NCBI GenBank assembly: GCA_009845645.1 | Contig: VXZF01000469.1 | Coordinates: forward strand, 1 to 7,080 | Length of the DNA: 7,080 bases | DNA from: Gemmatimonadota bacterium | GTDB taxonomy: Bacteria > Latescibacterota > UBA2968 > UBA8231 | Direction of reading: 5' to 3' | In this document: in pieces, positions 1-6,130 of the stretch | How the letters are laid out: every line of letters starts with the position of its first letter | Position numbering within the stretch: the stretch's first letter is position 1 | Translations under genes and position numbers: made by a program | The notes under the pieces: model-generated | The model's input: the letters and a program-made list of their open reading frames with translations, nothing else | What the model was told of the DNA's origin: nothing | Databases searched by the model: none

Positions 1-1
1 G

Positions 2-1996
2 GTGTATATCTACCGGATGACGGTGGGGGTGGAGAGTCAGACGGGACGGATGGTGCTGGTTGATGGGCAAGCCGGTGTCTCGGCTGCGGGCGCTGCTTCT
101 GTTTTGTCGGGTGTGGTTGGTGGCGGGTCGGATCGAGCGGCATCCGAGGTGTATGGGTTGCTCGTCTCGGGTGCGGGGTTCGCTCCTTATGTGGATTCGT
201 CGTTTCGGGTTGAAGCGGGTATGGCCCCTATGGAGTTGGTTGTGTCGTCGGGCTATTCGGGGGGCAAGGTGGCGGACGACGACTGTGCCTTTTGCGACCT
301 GTTCGACGCGCTCCACGACGACGAAGAGGGTCCTAGTCCCAGTGGGAAGGCACAGGCGGCCCTTGAAGCGCCGCCTGCGCCGACGAACCTGCGCTTTGAG
401 GCGGTGACGGATTCGTCCTGCACGGTGCGCTGGGATGCGGCTGCCGGGGCCACCGACTACGATGTCAACTACAAGCCGGCCGTCGGCGGCAAGTGGACCA
501 ACGAACCGCATCGGGGGATTAGGCTCTACAACACGATACACGATCTTGATCCTGGGACCGAGTATCGCTGGGCCGTCAGAGCCGAGAATGGAGATGGCCC
601 CTCTGCATGGGTCTTCGGGTCGAATTTTACGACATTGGCGGAGGGACCGGACCTGATCGCCCAGTCTCCTTCGGTTAGTGACGTCAGGCTGACGCCGGGG
701 CAGGCGTTCACCTTGCAGGTCACCGTGCATAACCAAGGCAACGAGCAGGCCGCGGCGACGACGCTGCACTACTATCGCTCCAACAACGCGACGATTACTG
801 CCGGTGACACGAAAGTGGGTACGGACGCAATAGATACACTGGACGCCTCGGCCACCAGTGCGGCGTCGATTAGCCTGACGGCCCCCTCTGCTCTTGGTAT
901 CTACTACTACGGGGCCTGTGTGGAGAGGAAGAGCGGCGAGATGGGCGGAAATAACTGCTCTACTGGCATACGCGTGATCGTCGAAAATTGGGTTCCCAGC
1001 AACGGAGGCTCCGTGACCAGCATCACGGGGCTCACTGGAAAGACGACGCTGACGGCGCACCCGAATCCCGGGTACGACTTCCAGCAGTGGACCAAGGGCA
1101 AGGGCGGCGAAACGCTATCGACCGATACCACCTATGTCGCGGAAGCCACCGACGCGCAGGAAATCTTGGCCCACTTCTCTGTCAACCAGGACCGAGGGAA
1201 GTGGAACGTGGGGCAGACATACTCTTACTACACATTCCCGGAGGGCGAATACGAGAGCTTCGAGTGGACGTTCATGTCTGTGGCCGATCCACCGGAGAGC
1301 CTGAGTCAAGAGGGCCTTCTTCACTACTACGCCTACCAATTCCACTTGGTCAACTACACCAAGGAGATCGGTCTAGGGTATGCCGGATTTCAGTCTAACG
1401 GCCTCTTCCGCAACAGGCCGCAGGGAAAGGTCATCAACTACGCGATCTGGGGCGCAAACGGCGGCAAGACCGACGGGTTGATTCGACCCGACAACCCGGA
1501 AAGCGGGGGTTATCAGATCATGTACCCGTTCGAGTGGATCGAGGGGCAGGCCTATCGGTTCGAGTTGCGCGAGGGACCAAGTGGGTTGGACGCCCGCGGG
1601 AAGTGGTGGGGACTGTGGGTTGAGGATGTGGCGACCGGATCGGTCGCCTTCGTCGGAGAGCTACGGGTGCAGACTAAGATCAACGGGCGAGACGCCAAGA
1701 TGTGGAGTCCGCACACGCTCGTGTTCGGGGAAGATTTGCATTGGTGGCGTGTCTCTAGGGGCAAGTACATCTGCAGCGACTTTCAGCCGTCGTCGATGGC
1801 CGTATTAGATGTAACGGCAGGTGCTAACCAAGCCCAGCCTCAGGTCAGCTACAACGTCAACAGCGGCGAAGGCTATACCTGGCCGAATAGACGCAAGACG
1901 ACCAACTGCCACGTGACCATGTTCGTGAACGAACAAGGCGACGTGCAGCATAATCTGGGATTCTGGCCCGATCCTCCACCGAATGTGGTGGATTAA
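2..1996 (+). CDS. Large modular exported protein: FN3, CARDB, InlB-like repeat and DUF3472-like C-terminal domain (5' end outside window)
   Basis: The frame is open from the window edge to a TAA at 1994-1996, giving at least 664 residues. A GTG lies at position 2, but no ribosome site can be seen before it, so the gene probably begins upstream. Residues 1-120 are unrecognised; they include an acidic patch with CAFC (95-98). Residues about 124-211 look like a fibronectin type III domain (APPAPTNLRF, the WD pair, LDPGTEYRWAVRAEN). Residues about 216-328 look like a CARDB domain (PDLIAQSP, HNQGN, LHYYRSNNATI, IYYYGACVE) with cysteines 306 and 319 that could pair. Residues about 329-393 match a divergent InlB-type repeat (NGGSVTS, HPNPGYDFQQW, ILAHFS). 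Residues about 405-645 resemble DUF3472 (YYTFPEGEYESFEWTF, LGYAGFQSNG, GGYQIMYPFEWIEGQAYRF). These module types are typical of secreted or surface proteins that bind glycans or other proteins. Substrate and exact role are unknown, and no signal peptide is visible because the N-terminus is missing. Confidence 0.85.
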   Translation: MYIYRMTVGVESQTGRMVLVDGQAGVSAAGAASVLSGVVGGGSDRAASEVYGLLVSGAGFAPYVDSSFRVEAGMAPMELVVSSGYSGGKVADDDCAFCDLFDALHDDEEGPSPSGKAQAALEAPPAPTNLRFEAVTDSSCTVRWDAAAGATDYDVNYKPAVGGKWTNEPHRGIRLYNTIHDLDPGTEYRWAVRAENGDGPSAWVFGSNFTTLAEGPDLIAQSPSVSDVRLTPGQAFTLQVTVHNQGNEQAAATTLHYYRSNNATITAGDTKVGTDAIDTLDASATSAASISLTAPSALGIYYYGACVERKSGEMGGNNCSTGIRVIVENWVPSNGGSVTSITGLTGKTTLTAHPNPGYDFQQWTKGKGGETLSTDTTYVAEATDAQEILAHFSVNQDRGKWNVGQTYSYYTFPEGEYESFEWTFMSVADPPESLSQEGLLHYYAYQFHLVNYTKEIGLGYAGFQSNGLFRNRPQGKVINYAIWGANGGKTDGLIRPDNPESGGYQIMYPFEWIEGQAYRFELREGPSGLDARGKWWGLWVEDVATGSVAFVGELRVQTKINGRDAKMWSPHTLVFGEDLHWWRVSRGKYICSDFQPSSMAVLDVTAGANQAQPQVSYNVNSGEGYTWPNRRKTTNCHVTMFVNEQGDVQHNLGFWPDPPPNVVD

Positions 1997-2030
1997 CGAA
2001 GTTCCGGCCCGATCCTATTGTCATCGTATG

Positions 2031-2079
2031 CGAAGGGGTGCGGCGCAACGACTCGAAGCCGCCGCGCCGAACCCCTTCG
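2031..2079. terminator. Imperfect inverted repeat between convergent genes, candidate bidirectional terminator
   Basis: The left arm 2031-2046 (CGAAGGGGTGCGGCGC) pairs with the right arm 2064-2079 (GCGCCGAACCCCTTCG), giving 15 of 16 matched pairs with one internal mismatch and a 17-base loop. It lies 34 bases past the stop of the rightward gene and 24 bases past the stop of the leftward gene, where a shared transcription stop would be expected. No T-run follows the stem on either strand, so it is not a textbook intrinsic terminator. It could instead act as an mRNA-stabilising stem or be a member of a dispersed repeat family. The rest of 1997-2103 holds nothing I can assign. Confidence 0.5.
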
Positions 2080-2103
2080 ACCAAAAGGCGGTGCTGTGCA
2101 GCG

Positions 2104-3054
2104 CTACAGTTTGCGCAGGTGTATGGACCCGCCCGAGGTGCGCAGGGTCATGAGGGGCCCGCCGCCGTTGATCGCGGTCTTGAGGCTGTTTTTGTCCAGC
2201 GTGCCCTGCATTACTACCGGAAAGTCAGTGGAGACGCGCCCACCCGACGTGCGGGCGTCCACCTGCAAACCGATATCCGCAGCGAGGGAGACCTCTACAT
2301 TGCCGCCCGAAGTCTTGAGGTGGCAGGGACCGTGAGGCTGCTGCGAGAGTTGGGCGCGAATGGATCCACCCGATGTCTGAGCCTCGATAGGCCCCAGCAC
2401 TTCGTCCACTTTGATAGAGCCGCCCGAGGTCTTGGCCTGCACCGAGCCTTGGGCTCGGCTAATGTGGATGGAGCCGCCCGAAGTCTTAGCTCGCACCTCT
2501 CCGTCCACCTCGCCAATGCGGATGGAGCCACCTGAAGTGGACACCGACGCCGTACCGGAGCAGCCTTTTAGAGAGATGGAGCCCCCCGAAGTTTTGCCCT
2601 CGATCGGTCCTTCGATGTGGCCAAAATTCAGACTGCCGCCCGAAGTCCGGGCCGAGACGCGGCCCAGAAGATCGTCCACTTCAATGCCACCGCCGGAGGT
2701 GTTTAGTTCCAAATCGTGCTGGTGCGGCACCGTGAGGCGGAACAGGGGAGGGCGTCCCTTCGCGAGGCCGAAGAAGTCGAACAGGCCGGCATCTTTTTTG
2801 CGGCCCTGGATGGTCGTGGTACCCGCCTCTTGGTCGTATGTTAGATCGAGTTTATCGGCCCGTTCCACGACCAGTTCTATCTCGGGGCGATCCCAAGTAT
2901 GGACTTCAATAGCACCCCATTCGGTGTCCACTATTAGGCGGTCGCCCGGCTCCACGTCAAAGGACTGATGCGCGGTGTCGGCTTGGACGGCTCCTGTGGC
3001 GAAAAGCGCCACAGAAATGGCGACGAGCGCCGACGATAAGAGCAGGTCTTGCAT
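2104..3054 (-). CDS. Exported DUF4097-type repeat protein (putative adhesin family), 316 residues
   Basis: The ATG at 3054-3052 has AAGGAG (3067-3062) 7 bases upstream on the minus strand, which fixes the start. Residues 4-25 form a hydrophobic signal-peptide core ending in AVQA, so cleavage before D26 is likely and the protein should be exported. The first three residues (M-Q-D) carry no basic residue, which is unusual for a signal peptide. The mature part begins with the DUF4097-type strand pattern (FDVEPGDRLIVDTEWGAIEV). From residue 119 on, TSGG occurs ten times, at 119, 137, 155, 173, 191, 209, 227, 248, 269 and 306. The first seven are exactly 18 residues apart, then the spacing becomes 21, 21 and 37. 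The end (INGGGPLMTLRTSGGSI) matches the usual DUF4097 close. Such repeats are expected to stack as a right-handed beta-solenoid. The family is annotated as putative adhesin, but its molecular function is generally not established. No membrane anchor or lipobox is visible. Transcription runs toward the convergent gene ending at 1996. Confidence 0.88.
   Translation of the reverse strand: MQDLLLSSALVAISVALFATGAVQADTAHQSFDVEPGDRLIVDTEWGAIEVHTWDRPEIELVVERADKLDLTYDQEAGTTTIQGRKKDAGLFDFFGLAKGRPPLFRLTVPHQHDLELNTSGGGIEVDDLLGRVSARTSGGSLNFGHIEGPIEGKTSGGSISLKGCSGTASVSTSGGSIRIGEVDGEVRAKTSGGSIHISRAQGSVQAKTSGGSIKVDEVLGPIEAQTSGGSIRAQLSQQPHGPCHLKTSGGNVEVSLAADIGLQVDARTSGGRVSTDFPVVMQGTLDKNSLKTAINGGGPLMTLRTSGGSIHLRKL
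2323..2700 (-). repeat. Seven degenerate 54-base units encoding 18-residue TSGG repeats
   Basis: Residues 119-244 of the DUF4097-type protein split into seven units of exactly 18 residues, each beginning TSGG followed by a short strand (SI or SL plus alternating hydrophobics), then a turn and a second strand ending in a basic or polar residue before the next T. On the plus strand the core reads roughly GAgCCgCCcGAaGT, with wobble bases changing from unit to unit. Synonymous drift around a fixed peptide core suggests selection on the protein rather than a recent DNA expansion. Confidence 0.85.
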
Positions 3055-3061
3055 TGTGAGT

Positions 3062-3067
3062 CTCCTT
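3062..3067 (-). promoter_or_regulatory. Shine-Dalgarno site for the DUF4097-type gene
   Basis: On the minus strand AAGGAG is followed by seven bases (ACTCACA) and then ATG. This supports the ATG at 3054 and argues against an earlier start: upstream in-frame codons offer only ATA and ATC before an in-frame TAA at 3093-3091. Confidence 0.8.
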
Positions 3068-3112
3068 ATGGAAGAAAGGATGTTAGGGTATTAAATAGCT
3101 TCGCTCGGTTCT

Positions 3113-3125
3113 ACGCAAATTGCGT
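3113..3125. promoter_or_regulatory. 13-base odd palindrome, candidate operator
   Basis: The sequence ACGCAA-A-TTGCGT has perfect 6-base arms around one central base. It is in the divergent intergenic region and overlaps the -35-like hexamers proposed for both directions, which is a good place for a dimeric regulator. No regulator gene lies in the window, and a palindrome of this size can also arise by chance. Confidence 0.35.
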
Positions 3126-3192
3126 GCCAGCGAATTTGTTGCTTCTATATTTTAAATGAAATACCGCGAGGCAATTTTAACCCAATATCACC

Positions 3193-3198
3193 GGAAGG
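3193..3198 (+). promoter_or_regulatory. Shine-Dalgarno-like site for the 99-residue protein
   Basis: GGAAGG is followed by six bases (CTTTTC) and ATG at 3205. It chooses this start over the out-of-frame ATG at 3156. Confidence 0.6.
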
Positions 3199-3204
3199 CT
3201 TTTC

Positions 3205-3504
3205 ATGTCCGCTGTGCAAGACATTCTAGTATTTTTTCAGACCACGCCCGCGCTCGACGCCCAAGTGGTAGCTTGGGCGCGCTACGAAGCATCCAAGGGC
3301 ACGGGCCTAGGCGACTTGGTCGAAGAGAGCGATCCTCCCTACCAGAACGCCATGGCGGCCATGCGAGACGGCTGGCAAGTCATCCAGATGTCGGAACTCA
3401 AACATCGCTCGCCCCAAGAGGGCTATGAACTGGGGCCGCTGCCTTACCAGGTCGTGCTGTCGAAATTCAACGAGTTGCAAAAAGAGGAAGGAGCCTCATC
3501 GTGA
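3205..3504 (+). CDS. Small protein of unknown function (99 residues) coupled to the PhyH gene
   Basis: The ATG at 3205 has GGAAGG six bases upstream, and the TGA stop (3502-3504) overlaps the GTG start of the next gene as GTGA, so the two are probably translationally coupled. The protein is soluble and acidic-polar with no signal peptide or membrane segment. Visible features are an N-terminal mostly helical part (ILVFFQTTPALDAQVVAWARYE), a central DGWQVIQ (residues 55-61) and a C-terminal GYELGPLPYQVVLSKF (73-88). A helix followed by a DGW-V strand and a final strand ending in a basic residue is loosely reminiscent of small DUF4177-like proteins, but I do not claim membership. The tight pairing suggests it works with, or is needed at the same level as, the dioxygenase, for example as an accessory or binding subunit; this is inference. 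I do not recognise a named family. Confidence 0.75.
   Translation: MSAVQDILVFFQTTPALDAQVVAWARYEASKGTGLGDLVEESDPPYQNAMAAMRDGWQVIQMSELKHRSPQEGYELGPLPYQVVLSKFNELQKEEGASS
3488..3493 (+). promoter_or_regulatory. Shine-Dalgarno site for the PhyH gene, inside the preceding gene
   Basis: AAGGAG lies in the last codons of the small-protein gene, seven bases before the GTG at 3501. It supports the GTG start and the 4-base overlap, an arrangement typical of translational coupling. Confidence 0.75.
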
Positions 3505-4310
3505 AAGATCATCTTTTGAACTCGAAGCAGATGGCGCAATTCGTCGCCTCGGGGTATTTGAAGTTCGAAGAAATGGTGCCCAAAGATCTGTGCCGAGCTT
3601 GTCTTGAGGAGATGCACCACAACCGGGGCTATCTCGCCGTGGGTACTCCCTTTGAGGAGACTTGGCCCAAAGGCACGGCTTTGGGCGATGCGTTCCGCTT
3701 GCCGCAGGTGCAGGGACTCATCCACTCCTTGGTCGGCCCCGACCCCCTGTACGACCACCACGCCGCGCACTTGACCAAGGCCGAACAAACCAAGGGCCCC
3801 AATATGCACCAAGACTCGGTCATCGACTTCCGCGACCATTACTTCGATATCCAGCTATCGCTGTTCCCTGCGGATACCACAGACGAGATGGGCGGCACTT
3901 TCTTGGTGCCGGGAACGCAATTCCGCAATGTGCGCACCGGGGAGATCTCCATTTACCACCACATGCGTGGCAAGATCTGGGCGACCTGCCCGGCGGGGAC
4001 TATGTACGTGTGGAACACCCGCGTCTGGCACGGGGCGCGCAGCAACTACACGGATCGGGATCGCTTCATGTACAAGTTGCGGCTCAACCCGACGCGACCG
4101 CAGGTCTGCAACTTTGACACCGCGGACCTGGACGACCCTGAGATCGGTCGCATCCTGTCGACCAACCACGGCTGGGAAGGCAACGAGCAGCGCTACGAAT
4201 TGATGCAGCGCGTGCGCTTGTGGCGCTTTGTCTCCGACCAGCCAAACTACGATGTGGGCGAGCGCTTCATGCGGCGCATTGAGTACCAGCCCGGCGAGGC
4301 GGCAGGCTAG
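3501..4310 (+). CDS. Phytanoyl-CoA dioxygenase (PhyH) family Fe(II)/2-oxoglutarate-dependent oxygenase, 269 residues
   Basis: This is a member of the PhyH group of cupin-fold oxygenases, which use O2 and 2-oxoglutarate to hydroxylate a small substrate, releasing CO2 and succinate. The iron ligands are readable: H103 and D105 in NMHQDS (HxD) and the distal H177 in VWHGARSNYTDRDR. R188, 11 residues after H177, has the same spacing as the 2-oxoglutarate-binding arginine in human phytanoyl-CoA hydroxylase. Other family features are the N-terminal FVASGYLKFEEMVP, GGTFLVPGTQF (131-141), and CPAGTMYVWNTRVWHG before the last ligand. Length is normal and there is no signal peptide, so it should be cytosolic. 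The GTG start is set by AAGGAG and the overlap with the upstream gene. Bacterial PhyH proteins act on many substrates (amino acids, ectoine, halogenated or antibiotic intermediates, phosphonates), so the substrate cannot be named. The neighbouring PabBC and DegT genes allow, but do not prove, a role in a biosynthetic pathway. Confidence 0.9.
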   Translation: MKDHLLNSKQMAQFVASGYLKFEEMVPKDLCRACLEEMHHNRGYLAVGTPFEETWPKGTALGDAFRLPQVQGLIHSLVGPDPLYDHHAAHLTKAEQTKGPNMHQDSVIDFRDHYFDIQLSLFPADTTDEMGGTFLVPGTQFRNVRTGEISIYHHMRGKIWATCPAGTMYVWNTRVWHGARSNYTDRDRFMYKLRLNPTRPQVCNFDTADLDDPEIGRILSTNHGWEGNEQRYELMQRVRLWRFVSDQPNYDVGERFMRRIEYQPGEAAG

Positions 4311-4348
4311 CAACGATCTTAGCGCTCCCAGCGACTGGCGCGGCGTGG

Positions 4349-4361
4349 TTGGCGGTGCCAA
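4349..4361 (+). other. Short hairpin before the pabBC start
   Basis: TTGGC (4349-4353), loop GGT, GCCAA (4357-4361) can form a five-pair stem just upstream of a purine-rich AGAGGA (4361-4366). That AGAGGA lies 13 bases before the ATG at 4380, longer than usual. The rest of the 69-base gap after the PhyH stop shows no convincing promoter or terminator. The hairpin may be incidental. Confidence 0.25.
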
Positions 4362-4379
4362 GAGGACTCTTCCAAAGAC

Positions 4380-6119
4380 ATGGCTTTAGAAAGCCCAGTG
4401 CTGTTGTCGTCCTATGCCCGTTGCGGGCAGGAACATTCCTTTGCGTTTGCCCAGCCGGTGGGCGAGGTGGTAGCTATAGCGGCGGATGAGGTGCGTCCGG
4501 CCCTCAGCGCGGTGGAGCGGGCGGTGGGCCAAGGGCTGCACGCTGCGGGCTTTGTCTGCTACGAGGCCGCGGTCGGTCTGGACCCGGCCTTTACCACGCG
4601 CCCCGCTGGTGCACTTCCCTTGGTTTACTTTGGCCTCTTTGCGGAGCGGACGCCGGTGGCCGCGCCTGGCGCTGGCTTGGGTTCCTACGAGTTGGACGAG
4701 TGGCGGCCGTCGGTGTCGCGGGAGGAGTACGAGGCCACCATCGAGCGCATCCGCGCCTACATTGCGGCTGGCGACACGTACCAGGTCAACTACACCTTGC
4801 GGTTGCACAGCCGCTTCCGGGGTGATCCGCTGGCGCTGTACCGCGATATGGGGCAGGTGCAGGAATCGGCGTTGTGCGCGTATTTCGACTTGGGCCGGCA
4901 CGTGCTGATCTCGGCGTCGCCCGAGCTGTTCTTCCGCCTGCAAGACGGGCGTTGCACGGTGCGGCCCATGAAGGGAACCCGGCCGCGGGGTCGCTTTGCA
5001 GCCGAGGATCAGCAGCGGGCCGATGATCTGCAACATTCCTCCAAGGACCGCGCTGAAAACCTGATGGTCACGGATATGTTGCGCAACGACTTAGGGCGCA
5101 TCGCGCAAGTCGGCAGCGTGGCGGTTCCGGCCCTGTGGTCGGTCGAGCGCTATCCCACGGTGTGGCAGCTAACTTCTACTGTGGAGAGCCAACTCAGAGC
5201 CGGCGTGAGCTTGCCCGACATTTTTGCCGCGCTTTTCCCCTGCGGCTCGGTGACCGGCGCGCCCAAGGTGCGGACCATGGAAATTATCGCCGAGCTGGAG
5301 CGCGCTCCGCGCGGCATTTACACCGGCTGCATGGGCTATGTGTCGCCAGGGCCGGAGGCGTGCTTCAACGTGGCGATTCGCACGGCGCACCTCGATCGGG
5401 AGAGCGGACAGCTCGAATTTGGCGTGGGCGGTGGGATCGTCTGGGAATCGTCGGCTGCGGAAGAATACGCCGAATGCCTCATCAAGGCCGAGGTCTTGCG
5501 CATCCGACCGCACCCGCCTTTTGAACTGTTGGAGACGTTGCTATACGAAGAGGAGATTTACTTCCTGTTAGAGAGACATTTAGAGCGGTTGTCTCAGTCG
5601 GCGGATTACTGGGGATTTTGCTATGCGGACGACTACGTGCGTGCTCAGTTGCAAGACGCGGCTAAGGCTATGGAGGGCCGGTGCAGGGTGCGCTTGCTGC
5701 TGGCCCGCAACGGCGAGGTCCGCGTGCAGCACCAGGCGCTCGCGCCGCCGCGACGGCTGCGGGTGGCTCTTGCCGCCGAGCCGGTGGATAGCAGCGATCC
5801 CTTGCTGTACCACAAGACGACTCACCGGGCTATGTACGACCGACAGTTGGCGGCGCGCCCGGATTGCGACGACGTGGTGCTGTACAACGAGCGCGGCGAG
5901 CTGACCGAGTGCTGCATTGGCAACTTGGTGCTGGAGCGCGACGGCGTCCGCTACACGCCTCCGGTCGAATCCGGGCTGTTGGCTGGCACCTTCCGCGCCG
6001 AACTGTTGGCGCAGGGCCAACTCTGCGAACGCCCATTGCCCAGCGGCGAATTGGCGCGGGCCGACGCCCTTTACCTTATTAATTCAGTTCGGCGCTGGGT
6101 CGAATTGGAACTTGTCTAA
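4380..6119 (+). CDS. pabBC: Fused aminodeoxychorismate synthase component I / aminodeoxychorismate lyase (PabB-PabC fusion), 579 residues
   Basis: The N-terminal part (about 1-378) converts chorismate plus ammonia to 4-amino-4-deoxychorismate. The C-terminal part (about 380-579), a fold-IV PLP enzyme, would eliminate pyruvate to give p-aminobenzoate, the folate precursor. Chorismate-enzyme motifs in order: AGDTYQVNYT (130-139), ISASPELFFR (177-186), RPMKGTRPRG (195-204), MLRNDLGR (233-240), FPCGSVTGAPK (286-296) and GVGGGIVWES (348-357). K198 in the MKGT motif marks PabB, since anthranilate synthase TrpE has alanine there. In the lyase half K479 (YHKTTHR) is the likely PLP lysine, with LTECCIGNLV (508-517) and SGLLAGTFRAELL as further fold-IV motifs. 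Length fits known PabBC fusions. The ammonia-supplying glutaminase PabA is not in the window and must be elsewhere or lie downstream. The ATG at 4380 has only a distant AGAGGA. The stop overlaps the ribosome site of the DegT gene, so the two share a transcript. The product may serve folate or a specialised aromatic metabolite. Confidence 0.92.
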   Translation: MALESPVLLSSYARCGQEHSFAFAQPVGEVVAIAADEVRPALSAVERAVGQGLHAAGFVCYEAAVGLDPAFTTRPAGALPLVYFGLFAERTPVAAPGAGLGSYELDEWRPSVSREEYEATIERIRAYIAAGDTYQVNYTLRLHSRFRGDPLALYRDMGQVQESALCAYFDLGRHVLISASPELFFRLQDGRCTVRPMKGTRPRGRFAAEDQQRADDLQHSSKDRAENLMVTDMLRNDLGRIAQVGSVAVPALWSVERYPTVWQLTSTVESQLRAGVSLPDIFAALFPCGSVTGAPKVRTMEIIAELERAPRGIYTGCMGYVSPGPEACFNVAIRTAHLDRESGQLEFGVGGGIVWESSAAEEYAECLIKAEVLRIRPHPPFELLETLLYEEEIYFLLERHLERLSQSADYWGFCYADDYVRAQLQDAAKAMEGRCRVRLLLARNGEVRVQHQALAPPRRLRVALAAEPVDSSDPLLYHKTTHRAMYDRQLAARPDCDDVVLYNERGELTECCIGNLVLERDGVRYTPPVESGLLAGTFRAELLAQGQLCERPLPSGELARADALYLINSVRRWVELELV

Positions 6120-6124
6120 AGGAG
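6118..6124 (+). promoter_or_regulatory. Shine-Dalgarno site for the DegT-family gene, overlapping the pabBC stop
   Basis: AAAGGAG begins inside the TAA stop of the PabBC gene (6117-6119) and ends six bases before the ATG at 6131. The strong site and the 11-base gap support co-transcription and probable coupling. Confidence 0.8.
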
Positions 6125-6130
6125 CGCATC

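Larger units (their letters stand above)
3055..3204. promoter_or_regulatory. Divergent A+T-rich control region
   Basis: This 150-base gap separates the leftward DUF4097-type gene from the rightward small-protein/PhyH pair and is visibly richer in A+T than its flanks. On the minus strand TTGCGT (3118-3113), 17 bases, then TTTAAT (3095-3090) is a plausible sigma-70-like promoter: the -10 has one mismatch, the -35 only three matches. On the plus strand TATATT (3146-3151) is the best -10-like hexamer. It has TTGCGT (3120-3125) 20 bases upstream, a poor spacing. Both -35-like hexamers fall in the arms of the palindrome at 3113-3125, so one bound protein could affect both directions. The promoters are inferred from consensus only. 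Confidence 0.4.

Noticed and set aside
2..4. GTG at position 2 as the true start of the first gene
   Set aside because: Only one base precedes it, so no ribosome site can be judged, and the protein has no signal peptide here despite clearly extracellular-type domains. A continuation from upstream is more likely.
2018..2535. Two overlapping plus-strand frames (2018-2335 and 2038-2535) entering the 3' part of the DUF4097-type gene
   Set aside because: They have no recognisable domains and run antisense to a well-supported gene. One starts before and the other inside the terminator-like inverted repeat.
2323..2700. CRISPR-like or satellite repeat array
   Set aside because: The 54-base periodicity is in frame, lacks identical repeats with unique spacers, and is explained by the 18-residue protein repeat with wobble changes.
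2411..2968. Plus-strand open frame of 185 codons with repeated EPPEV motifs, opposite the DUF4097-type gene
   Set aside because: The EPPEV repeats are the antisense reading of the TSGG repeats. The opposite strand has a signal peptide, a good ribosome site and recognisable family motifs, so this frame is a shadow.
3156..3428. 90-codon frame starting in the divergent region
   Set aside because: It overlaps the 99-residue gene in another frame, has no ribosome site, and its product is arginine-rich and low in family-like features. The 3205 frame has a ribosome site and the GTGA coupling.
3855..5036. Minus-strand frames (3855-4361 and 4386-5036) opposite the PhyH and pabBC genes
   Set aside because: Long antisense frames are common opposite G+C-rich genes. 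Their translations show no domain, while the plus-strand products carry full catalytic motifs.
4380..5516. Anthranilate synthase component I (TrpE) or isochorismate synthase as the identity of the chorismate enzyme
   Set aside because: The MKGT motif with K198, the fused lyase domain with K479, and the overall length fit PabB-PabC; TrpE has alanine at that lysine position and no fused fold-IV domain.
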